DNA from: Strigamia acuminata
Lineage: Eukaryota; Arthropoda; Chilopoda; Geophilomorpha; Linotaeniidae
Direction of reading: 5' to 3'
Assembly: GCA_949358305.1 (NCBI GenBank)
Contig: OX442320.1
Coordinates: 2,234,501-2,298,500 of the forward strand
Length of the DNA: 64,000 nucleotides
The notes below the pieces were generated by a model, which had not been told where the DNA came from, searched no databases, and saw only the letters and a list, made by a program, of their open reading frames with translations. A program made the position numbers and the translations under genes. This document shows positions 41,395 through 56,300 of the stretch, piece after piece. Each line of letters opens with the position of its first letter. Positions within the stretch are counted from its first letter, which is position 1.

Positions 41395-44300
41395 GTAACT
41401 ATAGCTTTTGCGTTCATATTGGTTGTTGTAAACAGGATGGGAGATTTCTTTGGAAAACAAAAGGAAATCAGGTTCAAACAAAAGTGTATATGATGGAGTG
41501 AGTTGCCATCAGCAAGCAGTGTAGTGGTGACTATTTATTCGACTTTATTTAAGGAGATTACAATGTTGAGTGCTTAAACAGTAGGCGCATTCAATAACTC
41601 ATAAACGGTCCTTTCAACCCATTTAAACAAACTTTTAAACGAGATCTCGTTTAAATCTCCGCGTAAAGAGTTTTTTGTTTAAATTGGGTCTCGTTTGCAG
41701 CCATCTTGGATTTCCGTTAGATCGGTCGCAACCATCTTGGTCGTAAGTACAATTTTATAGCAGTTATTGTTTGTTTAGAGTAAACAACAATAATGATCAT
41801 CACTATGGTTATTATTTGGGTTGGATACAATAGAAAAAAAGCGAGGAAAGCAAAATCTCGGAAAAAAATACCTGTATGAGACTTGCAACGGGGATATGAC
41901 CTAGAACTTGATCTGGAATCCCAGATCAGGTTTGGCAGTTAAACAAATGTTTATTTCTCAAATAAACGATTGCATTCAGAAACAAAACATTTAGTCTAAA
42001 AATTCGTGCGAGACTAAAATTTAGACGAAAAGCTATTGAATGCGCTGTTCTAAAAATGAAGTTGCGAATTCCAGTTCAGTTTTGAATTCAATAGTGAAGT
42101 AGAAATAATATTTTAAACTTTGGTGTTTGAAACTGTACTCATAAGTGAAATGGACTTGTTCATTTCTAATCTTTAGACTTTTGGAACTGATTTGTTCAAT
42201 TTGTTCAAATTGTTCCTAGTTTTGAATTCAAAAGTGGAACTCGAAATAATATGAGTGAATTTTGGAACCGTTAAACAATTGTTGGTTTCCCAGTTGAGTT
42301 TTGATTCAAAAGGGAACTGTAAACATAAAATCTAAAATTTGGTTGGATAAATGTCCGCTTTCAGTATGATTAAACAGATTGTTCTTTTCTTACTCTTTTA
42401 GGGTTTGTATCAAAATCAAAAATACATTCGTGAGATGGAGCTGACTGAAACTGTGAACGAAACAACAAAAATTACTCACAAGCAAACCCCGACAAACTTC
42501 CAGCGAACAACCAACATCACCAGTTTTAATAATAATTTATCCGAGTTGGATACGTTACTCGAAGACTTGAACTCGGCGCGATACGCTGATTATCCGGATA
42601 AGAAAGGTACCCCTGAATTCAAATATTAAATACCGTATTTTCTCGATTAAGAGTCGCCCTCATTTTGTAGCCGCGCCTCAGAGAGGCGGTTTGAAATAAG
42701 AGCCGCCCTCGAATAGTAATTGCGGCTACTATTCAAGGACTTGTAACCAAATAGGAAACGGTTTGTGAAACATTCGGCAATGGTGATGCTTATTTAGATA
42801 GAAATTTTGTTAAAAAAGTCACATTTCAATGGAAAAAATTAAAATTTTTCTGAGAAAAGAAAATTCTAATGAAAAAAGTGAAATTTAAATAAAAATAATG
42901 GAAATTTCAACGAAAAAAAATGAAATTTTAATCAAATTATGGTAAACAATTGTAATAAAAGCTGCTCAGGATGCCCGTTTTGAATAAGAGCTGCGGTTCT
43001 TACTCGAGAAAATACGGTACTTCTCTCCTCGTGGTAAACTCTAATGGCCTAGAGAAATCCACTAATTCTCATTAGCTGCATTCAATCCTCAAAAAGATGA
43101 ATTGATTTATTCGTCTGTAAGGACTTCTCTAGACAGGATATAACGATTTTTACATTACATCACTGATAAATATTTTTGTTTAGATATGTCGCTGAATGGA
43201 CCTTCGCCAGTTTACCATAAGCCGTTGTCGCCGACCAGCAGCGCAAGCAGTGGTGGCATACAGGAAGTACGGCCAACGGTGGAGAGTTTGTTGGATGAAT
43301 TGCAAAGCGCAGTTCCACCAGGATCAAGGTAGGGCAGTTTGAAGATCCTTTTCTTGAACCCAAGAGGGCCCAGGAAGAGGTTTAAATCTGAGTAAACATT
43401 TCCAAAATAAAACAAAATACTAGTGTCTCGTATCTTGTTTTATTTTGGAAATGTTTCACGTCATTATCTCAACAGTTAAGCCTAGTTCACATGCATGCGT
43501 TAGCGCACCAAAGCTGCTTCGTCCACATGCGTAGCATTTGAACTAGGTTGCTTCACCAACGCGCGTTGTGATTTCGTGCGATTTCGTCCGTTATAACGTA
43601 CAACGCATAAGTTGAAATATTTCAATTTGAAGCGCTGAAGCTGATGCAACAAGGCATGCATGTGAACTAGCCTTTACAGTAGTTCCTCGAAAATTAAGCT
43701 CTTCGTGGGTCTGGAGTTACCAAAAAATTGCAAATTCGTGGGCTTTCTCAAAGTTAAAGATAAACCGAATCTTTCCGGTTAAGACGGGAAGACGTTGGCA
43801 GGTCTGTCGCGAAGTTTACTCTGAACACAGGAATGCATTGAAAGAATTGGGAAAACTCTGATCTGGATCATCCCTACTTCTGTAGGGGAAACGGTCCCAA
43901 CCAGTGATCAGAGGGAGAAATTGAAATTTGGAGGGCGCAGATAAATTAAACATTGCACTGGTTTTAAAATAAATCAAATTAAATGAGGAGAAATGGTGTA
44001 AGTGAGCGCAAAATTACGAATTTTAAGGATGGTGATCGCCAGTGACAAATGTTTAATCAGATTTTTTTTTTTTAATCTACATTTTGCTGTAATCGAATCA
44101 TCTGGATTTTAATTGATTAATTGACTATTTTTATCGCTTCATCTGGATTTGTGTAATCAATTTGTTATTTAACCATTTTTATCGACTAATTGACCATTTT
44201 TATCGATTAATTGACCATTTTTATCGATTAATTGACCATTTTTATCGATTAATTGACCATTTTTATCGATTAATTGACCATTTTTATCGATTAGTTACCC

Positions 44301-47300
44301 TTTTTATCGATTAATTTACCATTTTTATCGATTAATTTACCATTTTATCGATTACTTAACCTTTTTATCGATTAATTTACCCTTTTTATCGATTAATTTA
44401 CCCTTTTTATTGATTAATTTACACATTTTTATCGATTAATTTACCATTTTATCGATTAATTTACCCTTTTTATTGATTAATTTACTCATTTTTATCGATT
44501 AATTTACCATTTTTATCGATTAATTTACCATTTTATCGATTAATTTACCATTTTTATCGATTAATTTACCACTTTATCGCTTAATTGACCATTTTTATCG
44601 ATTAATTGACCATTTTTATCGATTAATTGACCATTTTTATCGATTAGTTACCCTTTTTATCGATTAATTTACCATTTTTATCGATTAATTTACCATTTTA
44701 TCGATTACTTAACCTTTTTATCGATTAATTTACCCTTTTTATCGATTAATTTACACATTTTTATCGATTAATTTACCATTTTATCGATTAATTTACCCTT
44801 TTTATTGATTAATTTACTCATTTTTATCGATTAATTTACCATTTTTATCGATTAATTTACCATTTTATCGATTAATTTACCATTTTTATCGATTAATTTA
44901 CCACTTTATCGCTTAATTGACCATTTTTATCGATTAATTGACCATTTTTATCGATTAATTGACCATTTTTATCGATTAGTTACCCTTTTTATCGATTAAT
45001 TTACCATTTTTATCGATTAATTTACCATTTTATCGATTACTTAACCTTTTTATCGATTAATTTACCCTTTTTATCGATTAATTTACCCTTTTTATTGATT
45101 AATTTACACATTTTTATCGATTAATTTACCATTTTATCGATTAATTTACCCTTTTTATTGATTAATTTACTCATTTTTATCGATTAATTTACCATTTTTA
45201 TCGATTAATTTACCATTTTATCGATTAATTTACCCTTTTTATTGATTAATTTACTCATTTTTATCGATTAATTTACCATTTTTATCGATTAATTTACCAT
45301 TTTATCGATTAATTTACCATTTTTATCGATTAATTTACCACTTTATCGCTTATTTGATTATTTAAAATCCAGTGTTTTCCCATTTTAGTTCTATTTTTCT
45401 TTATTAAGTTTCATTGAAATCGAGTTATCAATTTGATTATACAATTCAGAGTAAATGACAAAGTAGCAAGGTCTAGGGTGTGGTCGATAGGACACTGTGC
45501 GCCAACCAAGCCCATCGCCCCGCTACTTATTCAATAAACCATAATTATGGACCACGTAAAGTGTGTTGTAACAAATAATTGCCCGAGTGGGGTTTTGCTG
45601 CAATTACCATTCCTCAACTCTTTCTCTCTCTAGTAAATAAAATACTGGCTAAACTGTCGATATTATTAATCCATGATATAATATAATGTAAGTAAAAAAA
45701 ACTCCGAATGTTTACACCATCATTTAAGTCAATTGACATTAGTTAGTTAGGAATTTTGGCACCAGGGAGTTGCACAAGAGTGTATTAAATGCACCGGACC
45801 CAGTCATAGAATAAAACATACAGAATGGCAATTCCCCGTCTGACGTGAGGCTCAAGCACCACTAGTGGCCGGCCTGTGTGTAAAAAAATGCAGACGACAA
45901 GAGATGATGGAACAACAACTATCTTATTAAAACTTATATCATGTTTAACAAATGATTTCTTTACTTGGGTTTAAAAGGCAGTTTTGTGTTCAAATTTGCA
46001 ACAAAACAGTGAATCTTCATGGTGATCTACAGGCCGGCTACACGGTGGCACCACTGAAATAGACGTTTTCATGACGTTCTTGAGCCTCAGCAACATCAAA
46101 GGAACCGACACCGAGTTGTCATTCCGTGTGTTTTATTCTGTCACCCAGTGGCCTAACTACAAATTTTTGGTCTCTCAGCAAAATGAAAAAAATGCCTCTT
46201 ATTCTGTCAACCGAGATGGGCTCCTTTTTAGACTCTATACTCTTGTTCGACACAAAAGGGTGCCCTTCCCCCATTGGCCAAGCCGCATTACTCTTACCTC
46301 AAGTTTGTATTACTACCACTAGGAGAAGTAGTTTTTTTTTTCTTATGTTTTGTGATTGCTATTACCATTTAAGTTGATATAATTTTGATTATTTTCATAA
46401 AACAAAATGTTATTTCCATTTAGGAAATAAAGTTTTATGCACATATAAATGTAAAACTCATGTTTGTTATGTTTATTGGTTACTATGTCTGGATAGTAAA
46501 CAATTTTGAATTTTTGGCAGTTACCTAGGCAATCAATTTCTGGTGTTTGGGTTTACATTTTTGGATCACTACACCAGTGATACGGCTCGGCCAATGGGAG
46601 AAGGGCACCCTTTTGAGTCGAACAAGAGTATAGATATTTTTCTGTATACCCTGTATATATTGGGCCCATTGACCTCACGGGCCTTTAGCACCCCCTATCG
46701 TCACTGATGGGAAGCAAGTATAACTTAAAGGTCATGGGAAGAGAAATAAAAAATTTCTCTCATAGCTTTGAAATAACCTTAAAAAAGATTATGTACCCAT
46801 TTTGAATGAATAACTTACGAAATAATAATGAATTTGTTGTTTTACATGATCAAATCTTGTTATCACCATTTCAAAAAGGGAACCATTTTGTGCAATGCAT
46901 TGTGGGATTTCTACGTCATCCGTGACATGATTTGAAAACAATTTTAGGCCAAAATACATTGATTTTAGAAGTTCCGACTCCAGGAAAATTTTAAAAAATA
47001 ACTGGTACCAGCATATTTTGGGCAAAAAACATGGCTTTTAGAGGTTCCAACCTCCGAAAAATTTTTTTGGATAAAACAGTACCGATCGATTTTTACACCA
47101 AATACAGCCAAACACCCGCCGCATTTGTGCGATCGAATGCGACAGGTGTTTGGCTGCATTTGCGCAATCGAATGCGGCCAAACACCCGCCGCATTCAATC
47201 GCACAAATGCGGGCGATGTTTGGTCGATTCTCAAGTCTTAAATAAATAAATAATAATTTAAATATATAATCAAAAACTTGATTATAGAATCGGTTTTTTT

Positions 47301-50300
47301 ATTGTAAAGTGTCGTTTTAGCTGCATAGTGTAGCACAACACCAACACCCATTCCAAACTGCTAAGGTTTTTACTGCCAATCTATCACCGCCAAAATATAA
47401 TACACTAAATCCTAAAACCGTCAATTTTTTTTTGTTATTTGCTGTTCTTTTCTATTTTTTTTGGTAATTTTTGATGATTTTCTGTTATTTTCGGTAATTT
47501 TTTTTTATGTAATTTGGTATTACTTTTGATTATTTTGGTAATTTTCGGCTATTTTTATTTTTTTAAAATTTTTAGTTGCTGGTATTTTTTATTATTTGCT
47601 GTAATTTTTTGTTATTTGCTGTGATTTTCTAATTTTTCTGATAATTTTCACTAAAAAACATGCTGAAATCGCGAATATGTGCTGGAATTCTCGTGCTTGT
47701 TTGTCGTCGATGACGTAAAAATAATGCCACTTAGTGGCGGTATCTATAAACTTTTGAAAATCGTAATGGCGGAACAATTACTGCTCGGTTCAAATTTCAA
47801 CAGTGGTTTTAAACAATATCACGTAAGTTATTTATTCAAAATGGGTACATAACCTTTTTTAAGGTTGTGACGGTGACGACCACAACTCCTATCGCATGAT
47901 AGTACCGGGTATAAGTCGCGTGAATTAGTGAATAGTAACGAGATAAATAAATACAACAGAGTTATCAAAACAAGACATTTATTGTTATCAAACAATATAA
48001 ACAAATCTAAAGTTATACAAATGACTAATGCCGACATTTGGCAAGTTAAATACAAGTTAAACTATACATGAAATTGACTGTAAAACAGCCCTGAAAATAA
48101 TATGATTACGGTTATTGGTGATCCGGGGTTCGGGAACGGCAAAACGCCCGCTCGACCGAGTTATAGATGTCGTCTGCGATAGCCGGGCTGGCTGTGTCCT
48201 CGCGGCTTCCGTCGGCGCTTCGTAATCGTGAGACTGGTTCCTTCGCGTTCCTTCGCGTTCCTGGTTCGTATCTGGTGTAATGGTCCGTGTAATGCTTCTT
48301 GGTTCGATCCGAGAGGTGCGGTTGACTCATGTGCACCGCCACAACTAGGGTTGGAAATTGGTAATGAATAAATGAAGTCATTTATTCGCCAAGGTTCCGC
48401 TTGCGAATTATATTTAATTCGCGATGTTGTGAGTTTAATAAATTAACTCAATAAATTGTATTCAATTTATTGTTACGAATTTGATTCGTCATACAGTGAA
48501 ATAAGTCTCGTGACTTACTTCGGTTGTTAACTTGTTGCCAAGTTTAAACAATTAAGGTGTATTTATCAACTACAAAATATAATAAAGGTTAAACATCGCA
48601 ACACACAATTGCCGTCAAAGTTCGCCTTGCTGAGCAGAACAGTATCGCGCGTGCCCTAAATAACAGTGCGGTGAGAGACGGCACTGGTATTCAGGGGGAT
48701 ATAGCCCGCAGTTCTGCACAACAGAATTAATCACCCGAGATACTACTCATAAGTAGACTGCTTTGGCACCATCACCGAAGAGATATAACTTTCCCAAACA
48801 CATAGTGCTACTGGCGGTAACTGCATGTTTTGCATGCAGACTGCTTTGGCACCATCAAGTGATGGAGTCAATCTCTTTCAGTAACAGTGCTACTAACGGT
48901 TACTAAATACTTTGGTATCACACGTGATTCTATTGTCCGACCACGAGGATACTTATGCGGGAGGCTTTCTCCTCGGCAAGACCGTTTGACGGAAACATTA
49001 ACAGTCCGAACTTCGCCTTCAGTTGACGGGGGTTGCATGGCTCAGCAGAGCCATGCTATGCATGGACCGGTAGGCCCATGCCCTGAGTAAGAAACAGTTA
49101 TTTGACATGCGGAACATACCAAATAACCAGAAATCAAGAACTAACTAACTTCCTGTTGTCAGGGAGTTTTATACTTGGTGGGATTAAGTTCCACCAATCT
49201 CGTACCGCAGGAAGTGGATACGGGGATGCAACTTCAGATTATGCTAATCCTTTAGCAAAACCGGATCTGGATACTCAGGACCGGAAATGGATACCGGGGA
49301 CACATTCCCAAGTTACACATTTTAATCCTTTAATCCGCATGGTCACATTTCCAAGAATGTGACCAATTCTTTCTTCCAATCTTTCAATACAATAATATAA
49401 CTTTATATTATTGTCAAGTTAAATAATCTAAACCAATATATTAAATACTTATTTAATATATTGAATGTTATTCATTTAATTCCGTATTTCGAATTTACCG
49501 CTGATTTGCGATAGCGCCTTCTAGTGGCGACATACCGCATTGACGAATGCTGTTTTAGCAGACGAAATCTTGTATTTTTGGCCGTGATACTTTGATATCA
49601 CGAAGTAATGTTAATTAATATTTATTAATATAACAACTTTGCTTCTGAAACATCATAAATAACTTTATTCAGGACTCTTATCAGTTTTACAAGCAAATAC
49701 AGTAAAATTACCGTCATAATGGCACAATAGGCATTTATAGCCATATTAATTTGTCACAAATCCCCCTTAAATAATTGGAAGTGTTTGCACTTTCACTTAT
49801 TTCTATTCTAATGGATATAAATGCCTTTGTGAGGCTTGATATATCTTGGGAGATGCTGTGACTTCCAATTCTGAATTTAGTTGTTTAACTCAATTAGATT
49901 GCCTAAGTTCAGGATTTTCTTGCTAAACTTTATTGATACATTTCTTCCAATAGTACAAATTTGAATTGGTTCTACGTATTTTAGTTAAGTTTATTAATAG
50001 ACAATAAAACTTTCTACCGATAATATTGACAATTAAGTATCATCACGTCCCCCTTAATTGTCATGACTATAGTCAATTCTTTATAAAAGACATCGTATCG
50101 CACAATTGCGAATTCCCGAGCTTTCAAAGCTCGCTTTAACGATTTTTGGCCCTTTTTTCTTGGACAGTTACACGGTGATGTATAGTGGAACTTATGTCGT
50201 GTTTCTAGCGACTGCAAACCTGGGTTTGGAGTTGGCATTCGAACATTTCGGTGTGCATGTGCCGATTGCAAACATTGGTTTGTAATCAACGTTTCACCTT

Positions 50301-53300
50301 AATTAGTAGTTCTCTACTAAGTCCGTACTTCTTGGAATTTGGTCTTTTTTACCAATTTAAATAATTAAATAATTTTTCTTCAAAAAAATATTTTTCCTTT
50401 ACATATTCTGTTTGTTTGTAATATCATTACCAACCACAGTTTTTAATAAAGTTTTCAACTTTCAACATTGTGTATTTTTTATTTCCGATAGGAAAAAAGT
50501 GATTTGATCCAGTTTTACATTTTCCGGGGTTAAATTCCATTTTTCGAGTGAAAAAGTATAGTTATAATTGTTTAATAACATCCATTTCCCCCTTTTTTAA
50601 CAAATTTTTTAACAAATACAAATTCGTTAAAATCCTTTAATTTTGCCACGAGAAAAATTCTCTAATTCTTATTTACGAAGGACGTGTTTTTTGATTATTA
50701 ATTTTAATAATTTGTCCCCCTTATCTCTAATAACGAGATGTTTGTTGAAATCTTTTCAATTTTTCGAATGAATGAATATTTAGATCACAATTCCGTAAAT
50801 ACCTTCATTTGTTGCAGCATTTCCCCAATTCAAATTTTCGAGTTTTTGATCCAAAGATTCAGCTGTTACCCAATTTTGTCTCTGTCGTTTAAAAAGATCA
50901 GAGGCGGGATTGGTATTGGTATTATTACCATTACCTTGAGGTTTGTCCTGAGCAAATTTCCTTTTTTTGTAACAAAGGACATTCCCTCTTAAAGTGTCCT
51001 GGTTGATTGCAATGGAAACATTTTCCAGTTGCTTTCTCCGATAGGGCACATACCATGTTGTTGAATCCAACATCGTTTTCAAGATTGTCTGTCTCGTCAG
51101 ATTCCATAGGTACAACTTCTGGTTCGGCGTTCAACGTCTGAGTAGATCGTATGAGTGGGCGCGAACTCCTGGCGTCTTTACCTTTTTGAATATTTGACGG
51201 GGCAGTTTCGTCCTCTTTATTGGCAATAGTGTCCACACTAGCATTTTGGGCTTCGAAAAGAGCCCTATTCTGCCGGACAAATTGAAATATGTCGTTAAAT
51301 GATTCTTCATAGAGACCTCTATCGATTATTCGATTGTAACTAACTAAGTTCAAATTCTCGAGAAGAGTGGGAGCTTCATTTCTTTTTGAATAAGATCCTT
51401 GAGCTTGTTTAAATCTCAAAAGAAATGTATAGAGTGGCTCTTCTGGGCCCTGGATTAAATTTCGAAGCTTTCGGGCTCGAGTGACAGGGATCATGTCAAA
51501 CTCCGCCAAAAATAACTTTTCGAAAGTTTTCCAGTCAACAAATTTGTCGATGTTATCGGTATGCCATTCGTGGGCTATACCAGATAAATAAGTTGGTACT
51601 CCGCGTTTTACCATCTCATCCAGAGTTAAACCTTTAGCGACAGCGACTGTTTTGGCTGTAGCTAAAAATTTAGCCACGTCCTTCTGTTTTCCATCGAAAA
51701 CAGGCATATCCTGACCTTTGAAAAAGGTTTTGCTCGAATTGTTTGCATTATTATTTTGCTGTGCATTATTCTGCATAAATTGTTGTACTTGATGTGCACA
51801 ATCAGTTTGAATATTTCGCACATAGGTAAGGATGGTTCCCAAGTCGTCGGTAGAAAATCTCGCTTGAGATGAACTACCATCGGAGGATGCCGAACCAGAA
51901 TTTTGTTCAAAATTGGGCAGATTTCCCTTAGGGACCTGATTGTCCTGGGGGATTTCTTTCCTTGGAGGAACATAATTCTCATGCTGTGTATGATTGCCAG
52001 ATGGTACATGTTGTCCATGTGGAACACTACTTTTATTTTGTACACGTTCTGGGGGTGTCTGATTTGAACGAGTCTTTCCCGCCGGTAAATTTTGAATAAC
52101 GGGGGACGGTGAGATCGGATCGGATCTCCTTGGAGTTCGATTTGACACTCTTTTTGACTGCGTTGGGGGGACAAACTGTCCTTTCCCCGGTGTCGGGGGG
52201 ACATAATGTCTATTTCCAGATGTTGGAGTAACATACTGTCTATGTCCCGAGTTTTGGGAGACATTTTGTCTATTCCCTGAAGTTTGGGGGATAAAACCCG
52301 AATTACTATTGTTAATCGTTCGATTAACACTAGTCGATCTAGATCTTGGTTTGGCTAGATTTAAAGGACTATTAGAACTGGGTGTTCTTTGTCCAGAACT
52401 TTGTTGACTACGAGATCGGCTAAACGATGGTTCGCGTACCATTCTATTGTTTAGCTGTGGAGTCGACACTATCCGGGCTTGATATCCCAACCTTTTCTTA
52501 GGAGAGGGAAAGTCCAGTTTACGATTCGTGGGAATCGTTTTTCGTGGGGTTCGGTGTGAAGTCCGCGAATGCCGACTTTCGTTCTCCGAATTTTCATCTT
52601 CATCGGGTCTAATTCTCTGATTTCTTTTCTCAAGTACGCGTACATGATTAACCGCTTCGGTTATAGTTTTGAAATCAACCCGATTCAGATTATAGAGTTG
52701 ACAGTACTCTGTCAAATCGTCCGGAATTAAATCCGTTTGATCTTCGAGTCGGACGTAACTATTTTCCAAGTGTCCGTCATCGACTTCTCGTTCATTCATA
52801 TGAATGTTTTCGTTGGACATAATAAAAATTTTAAATTCTTTATTACTAAAGAACGATAACACACTTTATAAAAAATACACTTCAAAATAACAATACACTT
52901 CGATAAGGTTAAGCTTAAACTCCACGTGGTGGTTAAACGTGTTAAACTATCGACAAACTTTAAACAACCAAATGAATCCTACTACAAGTAAACTAGCGTC
53001 GAGTGAGAATGCGCTTTAAACTATTTGTTAAAATAATAGATGAAATACACTTAACTTTAGCTGGTTTACGGCGTGGAAAATTCGAATCGGGACTGAACGG
53101 GACGGCGTGGTCAAGATGGCTACTGGAACACGTGTACGCGGGTCTGGTCTGGATACGAATGGTCCTCTGCAGTCTGGATCCGCGTGGCATCGAGGATCGA
53201 TAATCCTTTAATCCCTCGATACTTTATTGGTGGAAAGTTATTTTATCCAATGATAAAATGGAAACTAATCCTTTATTTTAGTAGTTTTCTACTACGTCCG

Positions 53301-56300
53301 CACTTTGGCCTGGTCAATCTCGTTACTGATTGGATTTTTCAACTAACATTGAAATTTTTTACCAAGCCTTCCGTGAAAATTTAGAAAATAAATTCTTTCA
53401 ATTATTGGAGTGTTCTATAACACACTTTAACATTCCCTTTAATGTTAGATTTCTTACGAATTCCAACGTTTTTAAAGACATTTTCCTACTTCGCAAAAGT
53501 AGAAATATATAATTCGTTTCAAAATGTTATAATCTTTATTTATCTCAATTTTCACTTTCTATTAAATTCGGTAAATTTAAACTTTGCAACCTATCTCGGT
53601 AGAACCTCCACGTGTGACGGTGACGACCACAACTCCTATCGCATGATAGTACCGGGTATAAGTCGCATGAATTAGTGAATAGTAACGAGATAAATAAATA
53701 CAACAGAGTTATCAAAACAAGACATTTATTGTTATCAAACAATATAAACAAATCTAAAGTTATACAAATGACTAATGCCGACATTTGGCAAGTTAAATAC
53801 AAGTTAAACTATACATGAAATTGACTGTAAAACAGCCCTGAAAATAATATGATTACGGTTATTGGTGATCCGGGGTTCGGGAACGGCAAAACGCCCGCTC
53901 GACCGAGTTATAGATGTCGTCTGCGATAGCCGGGCTGGCTGTGTCCTCGCGGCTTCCGTCGGCGCTTCGTAATCGTGAGACTGGTTCCTTCGCGTTCCTG
54001 GTTCGTATCTGGTGTAATGGTCCGTGTAATGCTTCTTGGTTCGATCCGAGAGGTGCGGTTGACTCATGTGCACCGCCACAACTAGGGTTGGAAATTGGTA
54101 ATGAATAAATGAAGTCATTTATTCGCCAAGGTTCCGCTTGCGAATTATATTTAATTCGCGATGTTGTGAGTTTAATAAATTAACTCAATAAATTGTATTC
54201 AATTTATTGTTACGAATTTGATTCGTCATACAGTGAAATAAGTCTCGTGACTTACTTCGGTTGTTAACTTGTTGCCAAGTTTAAACAATTAAGGTGTATT
54301 TATCAACTACAAAATATAATAAAGGTTAAACATCGCAACACACAATTGCCGTCAAAGTTCGCCTTGCTGAGCAGAACAGTATCGCGCGTGCCCTAAATAA
54401 CAGTGCGGTGAGAGACGGCACTGGTATTCAGGGGGATATAGCCCGCAGTTCTGCACAACAGAATTAATCACCCGAGATACTACTCATAAGTAGACTGCTT
54501 TGGCACCATCACCGAAGAGATATAACTTTCCCAAACACATAGTGCTACTGGCGGTAACTGCATGTTTTGCATGCAGACTGCTTTGGCACCATCAAGTGAT
54601 GGAGTCAATCTCTTTCAGTAACAGTGCTACTAACGGTTACTAAATACTTTGGTATCACACGTGATTCTATTGTCCGACCACGAGGATACTTATGCGGGAG
54701 GCTTTCTCCTCGGCAAGACCGTTTGACGGAAACATTAACAGTCCGAACTTCGCCTTCAGTTGACGGGGGTTGCATGGCTCAGCAGAGCCATGCTATGCAT
54801 GGACCGGTAGGCCCATGCCCTGAGTAAGAAACAGTTATTTGACATGCGGAACATACCAAATAACCAGAAATCAAGAACTAACTAACTTCCTGTTGTCAGG
54901 GAGTTTTATACTTGGTGGGATTAAGTTCCACCAATCTCGTACCGCAGGAAGTGGATACGGGGATGCAACTTCAGATTATGCTAATCCTTTAGCAAAACCG
55001 GATCTGGATACTCAGGACCGGAAATGGATACCGGGGACACATTCCCAAGTTACACATTTTAATCCTTTAATCCGCATGGTCACATTTCCAAGAATGTGAC
55101 CAATTCTTTCTTCCAATCTTTCAATACAATAATATAACTTTATATTATTGTCAAGTTAAATAATCTAAACCAATATATTAAATACTTATTTAATATATTG
55201 AATGTTATTCATTTAATTCCGTATTTCGAATTTACCGCTGATTTGCGATAGCGCCTTCTAGTGGCGACATACCGCATTGACGAATGCTGTTTTAGCAGAC
55301 GAAATCTTGTATTTTTGGCCGTGATACTTTGATATCACGAAGTAATGTTAATTAATATTTATTAATATAACAACTTTGCTTCTGAAACATCATAAATAAC
55401 TTTATTCAGGACTCTTATCAGTTTTACAAGCAAATACAGTAAAATTACCGTCATAATGGCACAATAGGCATTTATAGCCATATTAATTTGTCACAAGGTT
55501 ATTTCAAAGCTATGAGAGAAATTTTTTATTTCTCTTCCCATGACCTTTAATGTTATGCATAAAGAAAAACCCAAGCCCACTTCAAAAGGTTTTTGTTTGT
55601 CATTGAAAACGCACATTTTCTAAACATAGAAATGCAAGTGGAACGATTGTACAGTTTGCGCTCGGTATCTTGATGCTAAATTCGTACTGCGCATCCCATT
55701 CTGCGCAGACAATTTTCTAACTCCAGTTGTTATTTAGCAGTATTAGGCCTAATAACATTAAAAGTAATTTACACTGTAGTACCAAAATATTTTTATTTAT
55801 TTACCTTATTTTTAGCATTATTAGGCGTAATACTGCTAAATAACAACTGGAATTAGAACATTGTGTGTGCAGAATGGGATGCGCAGTACGAATTTAGCAA
55901 AATGTAGATAACCTGTTTGTCAGTGTTACTTTATGACCGGACAAAAAGCACCTTGTTTGTCATCAATTTGACTATTTTTGACATTGGCATTGGCACGAAA
56001 CCCTCACGTGGAAAGCGGGTATTTGTGTTTTCTGATTCGCTTCAGGATTAAATTCCAATCGCAATTTTCGAATTTTATACGTACAGTACTTATTGTTTGG
56101 GAATTGCGTTGTTTTGACGCAAGGTGGCGCTTTTAAGGTGCGCGTTTTAGTTACCGTAGTTTATAGTTATTGTTGGGTTAAACAATACTGATTAATCTTA
56201 GTTTGAATAAATAATTAGAATATGGTTTGATTAAGGTGTAGAAATGAAGCAATCAGATATTTGGTTGTTTGGATATTTTTTAATCGGGATTGAAGCGATT

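Larger units (their letters stand above)
47866..55495 (-). mobile_element. 7.6-kb LTR retrotransposon with gag but no pol
   Basis: The LTRs are 47866-49758 (1893 bp) and 53613-55495 (1883 bp), with TGTGAC...TCACA ends and AGGT on both flanks. The two differences I noticed are a 10-bp unit (TTCGCGTTCC) duplicated in one LTR and one G/A change. On the minus strand: primer site, 0.8-kb leader, gag, then 1.2 kb without protease, RT or integrase. It must depend on enzymes from another element. The gag is not closely similar to that of the 22.8-kb element. Confidence 0.92.
46739..55546. mobile_element. Inverted-repeat element E, split by an LTR element
   Basis: TTAA flanks both ends (46735-46738 and 55547-55550). 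The TIRs are about 95 bp, starting AGGTCATGGGAAGAGAAATA. The right TIR is split: its inner part lies at 47814-47865 and its outer part at 55496-55546, with the LTR element 47866-55495 between. Without the insert the element is about 1.2 kb and non-coding; near 47100-47230 it carries a hairpin of GCGGCATTTGTGCGATCG-type repeats. Confidence 0.8.

Noticed and set aside
44115-45355. CRISPR-like array
   Set aside because: Continuous tandem satellite without unique spacers in an animal intron; no cas genes.
50931-51115. A -1 frameshift site at the seven-A run near the end of the pol-less element's gag
   Set aside because: The following open frame is in +1, not -1, and has no protease motif, so the run gives no Gag-Pol product.
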